This document shows positions 59,791 through 64,000 of a stretch of DNA of 64,000 bases, one piece after another; positions within the stretch are counted from its first letter, which is position 1, and every line of letters starts with the position of its first letter. Source of the DNA: Clostridia bacterium (GTDB lineage Bacteria; Bacillota; Clostridia; Christensenellales; Aristaeellaceae); assembly GCA_017937655.1 (NCBI GenBank), contig JAGBDE010000008.1:1-64000 (forward strand), in the 5' to 3' direction. The position numbers and the translations under genes are program-made. Under the pieces are notes generated by a model. The model did no database searches, was not told where the DNA came from, and was given only the letters and a program-made list of their open reading frames with translations.

Positions 59791-61233
59791 TCAGCCCTCC
59801 AGGCTGACGCAGTGATCCTTCTTATAGCCGTGCGCGCCGAAAATCTGCCATTTTCCTGCACCCAGCCGCTGCAGCACCGTCCTGCGTTCCAGGGCGCAAA
59901 GCTGGGCGTCCGTGTCCACGGAGGTCATCAGAATGGGCGCGTACTGGTTGTACCGGGCCTGCTCGGGGGTATAACCCCGGATATTGACAAAAATATCCCC
60001 AGTGAAGGCAATGCAGTTGGCATAATCAATCAGCACAATCTCCCCGGGCAGATGGCCTCCCTTGCCCTCGTAGACCTCAAAATGCAGGTCTCCAAAGTCA
60101 AAAAAGCCAACCTGTACCAGCGGCGCATTTTCATCCTGCCGCCGCCCCCAAAGCTCCGTGATCTTCCCAGGATCCGGCGCCTCGTACCCGGTCAGGGTCT
60201 TGCAGATGTTGATGTAAGGCTTATGCAGCGCGTTCTGCTCCCGGAAGCCGTCCTTGCCTGCCGCTTCCAGCTTGAGACACTCGGCGCTCTTCTGCCCCGC
60301 GATAATTTCGTCAAACAACGGCAGCAGGCCGCAATGATCCACGTCCGCATGGGTGATGAGCACCGTCTTTTTCATGGTGTCATAGTCCGGCAGCAGCTTG
60401 CGGAAAATGGCTTCCATCTCCTCCCGGTAGCAAGCATAGCCGCTGTCCACAAACAGCGTTTCATCGCCGTGGCGGATGATGGCGGTATTGCTGCCGCAGG
60501 CCGGCTCGATGAGAATGATCTCCGTCTTGTCGGTAATGGGATGACGGCTGATGCGAGGCAGGAAGTTTTCTCCCTTGCAGGACACAAGCAGCTCCGCAAA
60601 ACGGCCGATGCTGTCAAAGGTGCGGTACGGAGAAAGGCCCCGCTCGTCCAGGGTCTGCATGGCCAGATTGGTGTTGATGAGCAGCCGTTCCTGCTGGCCG
60701 GCGGAAAGGCCGGTGTTCTTGGCGATCTCGGACACAAAGCTGCTGTAAAAAATGCTGTTATCGTATATCTTTTCCGTGTGGTTGTAATCAATGATCCGAA
60801 CCGGGCACAGCTTTTCCGCAGCGGCCATGAACTCCGTGATCTTGGCAGCGTCCTCCACAAACAGGCCCATTTTGAACAGCTGGTGATCCGTGCCGTTTTC
60901 CTGGGAACTGATGTAGGAAATGTTGAAGTCAAATTCGTTGATCAGGGCCAGAACATCGGTAACGCTGCCGGGCACGTCCCTGAGCCGGAACTCCAGCAGC
61001 ACAATCCTGGAATGTTCCTTCCCGGGCTGAAGATAACCGATCTCCGCCAATTCCCGGTCCGCCTTTTCCAGCTGCTCTGCCGTACCCTCCCCGTCAATGA
61101 ACAGGGTATGGGAGTCGATGGCCTTGTTGTAGCTGACCCGGGTAATATTCACGCCAAGGGCGGCAAAGCACTTGCTTGCCTTGAGAAACGCGCCGATGTG
61201 GTCCGGCATGGTGGTCACGTATGTTTTTTTCAT
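59791..61233 (-). CDS. ACT-domain / metallo-beta-lactamase fold protein
   Basis: 480 residues from the ATG at 61233. N-terminal ACT repeats (TTMPDHIGAFLKASKCFAALGVNITRVSYN; then LLEFRLRDVPGSVTDVLALINEFDFNISYISS) are amino-acid-binding regulatory folds. From about 225 an MBL domain with THADVDHCG (HxDxDH), SNTAIIRHGDETLFVDSGY and TGDIFVNI. Such proteins could be amino-acid-regulated hydrolases of thioesters or lactones. It follows the TIM-barrel/ligase gene by 70 bp and probably shares its T-box controlled transcript. Substrate unknown. Confidence 0.8.
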   Translation of the reverse strand: MKKTYVTTMPDHIGAFLKASKCFAALGVNITRVSYNKAIDSHTLFIDGEGTAEQLEKADRELAEIGYLQPGKEHSRIVLLEFRLRDVPGSVTDVLALINEFDFNISYISSQENGTDHQLFKMGLFVEDAAKITEFMAAAEKLCPVRIIDYNHTEKIYDNSIFYSSFVSEIAKNTGLSAGQQERLLINTNLAMQTLDERGLSPYRTFDSIGRFAELLVSCKGENFLPRISRHPITDKTEIILIEPACGSNTAIIRHGDETLFVDSGYACYREEMEAIFRKLLPDYDTMKKTVLITHADVDHCGLLPLFDEIIAGQKSAECLKLEAAGKDGFREQNALHKPYINICKTLTGYEAPDPGKITELWGRRQDENAPLVQVGFFDFGDLHFEVYEGKGGHLPGEIVLIDYANCIAFTGDIFVNIRGYTPEQARYNQYAPILMTSVDTDAQLCALERRTVLQRLGAGKWQIFGAHGYKKDHCVSLEG

Positions 61234-61303
61234 CAGCAGTACCTGCTTTCGTTGGGCAAAATCAAACCAGGGAATCACCGGCTTGCAGCGATTCCCCGTT
61301 CTG

Positions 61304-63835
61304 TCAGGCAGTGACGATGGCGTTGGCCTCTTGGAGCTTCAGGTACTCCACGGCCCATTCGCGCATCTTGTATTTCTGGATCTTGCCGGCGGCGTTCATG
61401 GGGAAATTTTCCACAAAGGCCACGTAGCGGGGGGTCTTGTGCTTGGCCATGTGGGTCATGACATATTCCTTCATTTCCGCCTCGGTGGAGGTTTCGCCTT
61501 CCTTGAGGATGACGCAGGCCATGATCTCCTCGCCGTACTGCTTATCCGGCACGCCGATGACCTGCACATCCTTGATCTTGGGATGGGTATAGAGGAAGTC
61601 TTCAATCTCCTTGGGGTAGATGTTTTCGCCGCCGCGGATGATCATGTCCTTGATGCGGCCGGTGATCTTGTAGTAGCCGTTGGCGTCCCGACGGGCCAGG
61701 TCGCCGGTGTGAAGCCAGCCCTCGCTGTCGATGGCGGCGGCAGTGGCTTCGGGCATCTTGTAGTAGCCCTTCATGATGTTGTAGCCCCGGGCGACGAACT
61801 CACCGTCCACGCCGTCAGGCACAGGCAGGTTGGTCTCCGGATCCACGATGCGGCATTCCACGCCGAAGATGGCCGCACCCACGGTGTTGACCCGGGCTTC
61901 GATGCTGTCCGTGGTCTTGGACATGGTGGTGGCGGGGCTGGCCTCGGTCTGGCCGTAGGTGATGCAGATCTCGTCCATATGCATCTTCTGGATGACCTCT
62001 TCCATCACCTTGATGGGGCAGGGGCTGCCCGCCATAATGCCGGTGCGCATGTGGCTGAAATCGGTCTTGGGGAAGTCGTCGTGGCCCAGCATGGCAATGA
62101 ACATGGTGGGCACGCCGTGGAAGCAGGTGATCTTCTCCTGGTTGATGCAATGCAGGCCCTTCCGGGGGCTGAAAGCGGTGATGGGGCTCATGGTCACGCC
62201 ATGGGTCATAGAGGCGGTCATGGCCAACACCATGCCGAAGCAGTGGAACATGGGCACCTGGATCATCATGCGGTCTGCGGTGGACAGATCCATGCAGTCG
62301 CCGATGGCCTTGCCGTTGTTGACCACATTGTAATGGGTGAGCATAACGCCCTTGGGGAAGCCGGTGGTGCCGGAGGTGTACTGCATGTTGCAAACGTCGT
62401 GCTTATTGATGGCGTTGGCACGGCGGGTGACCTCGGTGACATCCACCTTATCGGCCAGGGAGAGAGCGTCCTCCCAGGTCAGGCAGCCTTCCTGGCGGCT
62501 TTCTACGGTGATGATGTTCCGCAGGAAGGGGAACTTGCGGGTGTGCAGAGGCTGGAAGGGGTCGTGGCCCTGGAGCTCGGGGCACAGTTCCTTGATGATG
62601 GACACATAGTCGCTGTCCTTATAGGCGTCCACCATGACCAGGGTGTGGGTGTCGCTCTGGCGCAGCAGGTACTCGGCCTCATGGATCTTGTAGGCGGTAT
62701 TGACGGTGACCAGCACCGCGCCGATCTTCACCGTGGCCCAGAAGGTGATGTACCAGGCGGGCACGTTGGTGGCCCAGATGGCCACATGATCGCCGGCCTT
62801 CACGCCCATGGCGATGAGGCTGCGGGCAAACTGATCCACGTCGTCCCGGAATTGGCTGTAGGTACGGGTGTAGTCCAGCTCCGTGTAGCGGAAGGCGTAC
62901 TGATCGGGGAACTCCTCCACCATGCGGTCCAGCACCTGGGGGAAGGTCAGGTCGATCAAATGCTCCTTGGGCCAGACGTACTTGCCGGTCTTGCGGGCGT
63001 TGTCCTGCAGGCGATGGCCCACCCGGTCGCCGCCCATGAACTGCTCCATGTAGTTGGCAAAATGCGGGAACACAATACCTGCGGCCTGCAGCTCCGGCGC
63101 GGTGTTCTTGACCCACTCCAGGCTGATGTAGCCCTCGTAGTTCACGGAGCGCAGGGCCCGGATCATGCTCTCGATGGGAATATCGCCCTCGCCCATGATC
63201 TTGTACTTCACCTTGCCGTCCACCATGACGGAGTCCTTGATGTGGATGTGCTTGATATACACGCCCAGGTTCTGGATGGTGGTTTCCGGTTTTTCTCCGG
63301 CAAAACGGTAGGGATGATGCATATCCCACAGGGCGGCCACATTATCGCTCTCCACCCGCACCAAAAGGTCGCGGAGGCGATTGGTATCGGAGTAGACGCC
63401 GTTGGTTTCCACCAGCAGGATCACGTCGTGCTCCTCGGCGTAAGGCACGATGTCCTTCAGCGCCCGGAGGACCACCTCGTCGTCCACTTCGCCCTCGCTG
63501 TCGGCCTTGCGGTCGCCCAGGAGGCGGATGTACTTGGCGCCCAGCTTCTCCGCCAGGCGGATGTATTCTTTAATCTCCTCCTTGGTTTCCGCCCAGCAAT
63601 GCTCATCCTTGAGCACGCAGCCGGTGGACAGGCAGGGAATTTCCAGCCGCATCCGCTTCAAATTGGCGATGGTCTTGTCGATCTGGTCGGCCCGGAAAGG
63701 CTGGGCACGGACGGAAAAAATGTCATTGCCCAAACCGCGCATCTCGATGCCGTCAAAGCCAAAGTCCTTGGCCATGGAATAAATATCGGACCAGGAAAAA
63801 TCAGGACAACCCAAGGTGGAAAATGCGAGTTTCAT
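61304..63835 (-). CDS. Sugar isomerase/epimerase-like TIM barrel fused to acyl-CoA synthetase
   Basis: 843 residues; GAAGGAGGAG precedes the ATG. Residues 1-265 are an AP-endonuclease-2/xylose-isomerase-like barrel (FSTLGCPDFSWSDIYSMAKDFGFDGIEMRG, VILLVETNGVYSD, LWDMHHPYRF, IKHIHIKDS, EGYISLEWVKN), with the usual Glu/His/Asp metal ligands. From about 300 an AMP-forming ligase: MQYTSGTTGFPKGVML, YGQTEASPATT, GWLHTGDLARRD, and AAGKIQKYK with the catalytic Lys. The pairing of these two folds in one chain is unusual. A T-box leader lies upstream. No signal peptide; cytosolic. Confidence 0.85.
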   Translation of the reverse strand: MKLAFSTLGCPDFSWSDIYSMAKDFGFDGIEMRGLGNDIFSVRAQPFRADQIDKTIANLKRMRLEIPCLSTGCVLKDEHCWAETKEEIKEYIRLAEKLGAKYIRLLGDRKADSEGEVDDEVVLRALKDIVPYAEEHDVILLVETNGVYSDTNRLRDLLVRVESDNVAALWDMHHPYRFAGEKPETTIQNLGVYIKHIHIKDSVMVDGKVKYKIMGEGDIPIESMIRALRSVNYEGYISLEWVKNTAPELQAAGIVFPHFANYMEQFMGGDRVGHRLQDNARKTGKYVWPKEHLIDLTFPQVLDRMVEEFPDQYAFRYTELDYTRTYSQFRDDVDQFARSLIAMGVKAGDHVAIWATNVPAWYITFWATVKIGAVLVTVNTAYKIHEAEYLLRQSDTHTLVMVDAYKDSDYVSIIKELCPELQGHDPFQPLHTRKFPFLRNIITVESRQEGCLTWEDALSLADKVDVTEVTRRANAINKHDVCNMQYTSGTTGFPKGVMLTHYNVVNNGKAIGDCMDLSTADRMMIQVPMFHCFGMVLAMTASMTHGVTMSPITAFSPRKGLHCINQEKITCFHGVPTMFIAMLGHDDFPKTDFSHMRTGIMAGSPCPIKVMEEVIQKMHMDEICITYGQTEASPATTMSKTTDSIEARVNTVGAAIFGVECRIVDPETNLPVPDGVDGEFVARGYNIMKGYYKMPEATAAAIDSEGWLHTGDLARRDANGYYKITGRIKDMIIRGGENIYPKEIEDFLYTHPKIKDVQVIGVPDKQYGEEIMACVILKEGETSTEAEMKEYVMTHMAKHKTPRYVAFVENFPMNAAGKIQKYKMREWAVEYLKLQEANAIVTA

Positions 63836-63858
63836 CTCAAAACTCCTCCTTCTTTTCT

Positions 63859-64000
63859 GTGCCGTTAACGAAAAATGCTTTCATCTCCGGCAGTGAACTG
63901 CAAGAGACGAAAGCATGAATATCATATCTTCCGCGGTACCACTCTTGTTGGCGGCCATCGCCGCCCCCTTCAGCATCCCATGAATGCCTTTCCCTTTCAC
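63859..64000 (-). ncRNA. T-box leader, 3' part (runs off the window)
   Basis: Minus strand contains AGAGTGGTACCGCGG (T-box at 63931-63944 on the plus coordinates) and a terminator ATGCTTTCGTCTC / GGAGATGAAAGCAT followed by TTTTT (hairpin 63875-63916). Stem I and the specifier lie beyond the window edge, so the amino acid cannot be read here. Confidence 0.88.
63875..63916 (-). terminator. Terminator of the second T-box
   Basis: 13-bp stem with one G-U pair followed by five T in minus-strand orientation, 40 bp before the start codon of the fusion gene. Confidence 0.88.

Noticed and set aside
61172-63868. An 898-codon plus-strand frame
   Set aside because: Antisense of the TIM-barrel/ligase fusion; translation is Gly/His/Val-rich with no domain.

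Overview
The window looks like a chromosomal segment of a GC-rich, carbohydrate-degrading Clostridia (Firmicutes), probably a gut or rumen lineage. Supporting signs are strong AGGAGG ribosome binding sites, two T-box leaders, an ECF vitamin transporter, Gram-positive style secreted enzymes, a MsmX-type sugar ATPase, and many plant-glycan hydrolases (families GH120, GH43, GH51, GH36, GH53, GH13, GH18). No rRNA operon or species marker is present, so placement below class is not claimed.

Layout. 1-427: end of a protein cut by the window edge. About 430-7970: a small integrative mobilizable element, with a sigma-like protein and a zinc-finger protein on the minus strand, then a CHC2 primase-like protein, a D5/P4-type helicase, a MobV relaxase and a tyrosine integrase on the plus strand. 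Its integrase faces the 3' end of tRNA-Pro; tRNA-Thr follows. 8.2-10.7 kb: cysteine desulfurase, a DUF3343 protein and an unknown. 10.7-14 kb: a GH120 xylosidase and two AT-rich orphan genes, one DMP19-like. 14-21.7 kb: a minus-strand operon behind a cobalamin riboswitch, encoding two DUF4430-type extracytoplasmic proteins (one built like animal intrinsic factor/transcobalamin), EcfT, a fused double EcfA, an S component and, unexpectedly, a GH43-CBM enzyme. 21.7-29.3 kb: SH3-repeat secreted protein, esterase, GH36 alpha-galactosidase, NAGPA-type protein, flavin reductase-like protein, GH51 arabinofuranosidase and a 27-residue membrane peptide. 29.5-39.4 kb: a plus-strand operon of peptide ABC transporter, amidohydrolase, M20 peptidase and alanine racemase. 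39.4-48.4 kb: MATE exporter, then minus-strand genes for YjbR, GH18, class II aldolase, PfkB kinase, xylose isomerase, cytidine deaminase, DUF1349 and GH13. 48.4-57.1 kb: two membrane proteins, GH53 galactanase, and an oligosaccharide ABC transporter with its own ATPase. 57.1-64 kb: a minus-strand block with two T-box leaders controlling two unusual acyl-CoA synthetase fusions and an ACT/metallo-beta-lactamase protein.

How it fits together. Secreted or cytosolic hydrolases break down arabinoxylan, galactan and alpha-galactosides; the MalEFG/GanSPQ-like transporter brings in oligosaccharides; xylose isomerase with a PfkB kinase and an aldolase may form a non-standard pentose route. The two most unusual systems are (a) the riboswitch-controlled corrinoid uptake operon with an intrinsic-factor-like capture protein and (b) the T-box controlled acyl-CoA ligase block, whose complete leader carries a tentative leucine specifier. 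All functions are read from sequence motifs without database searches.
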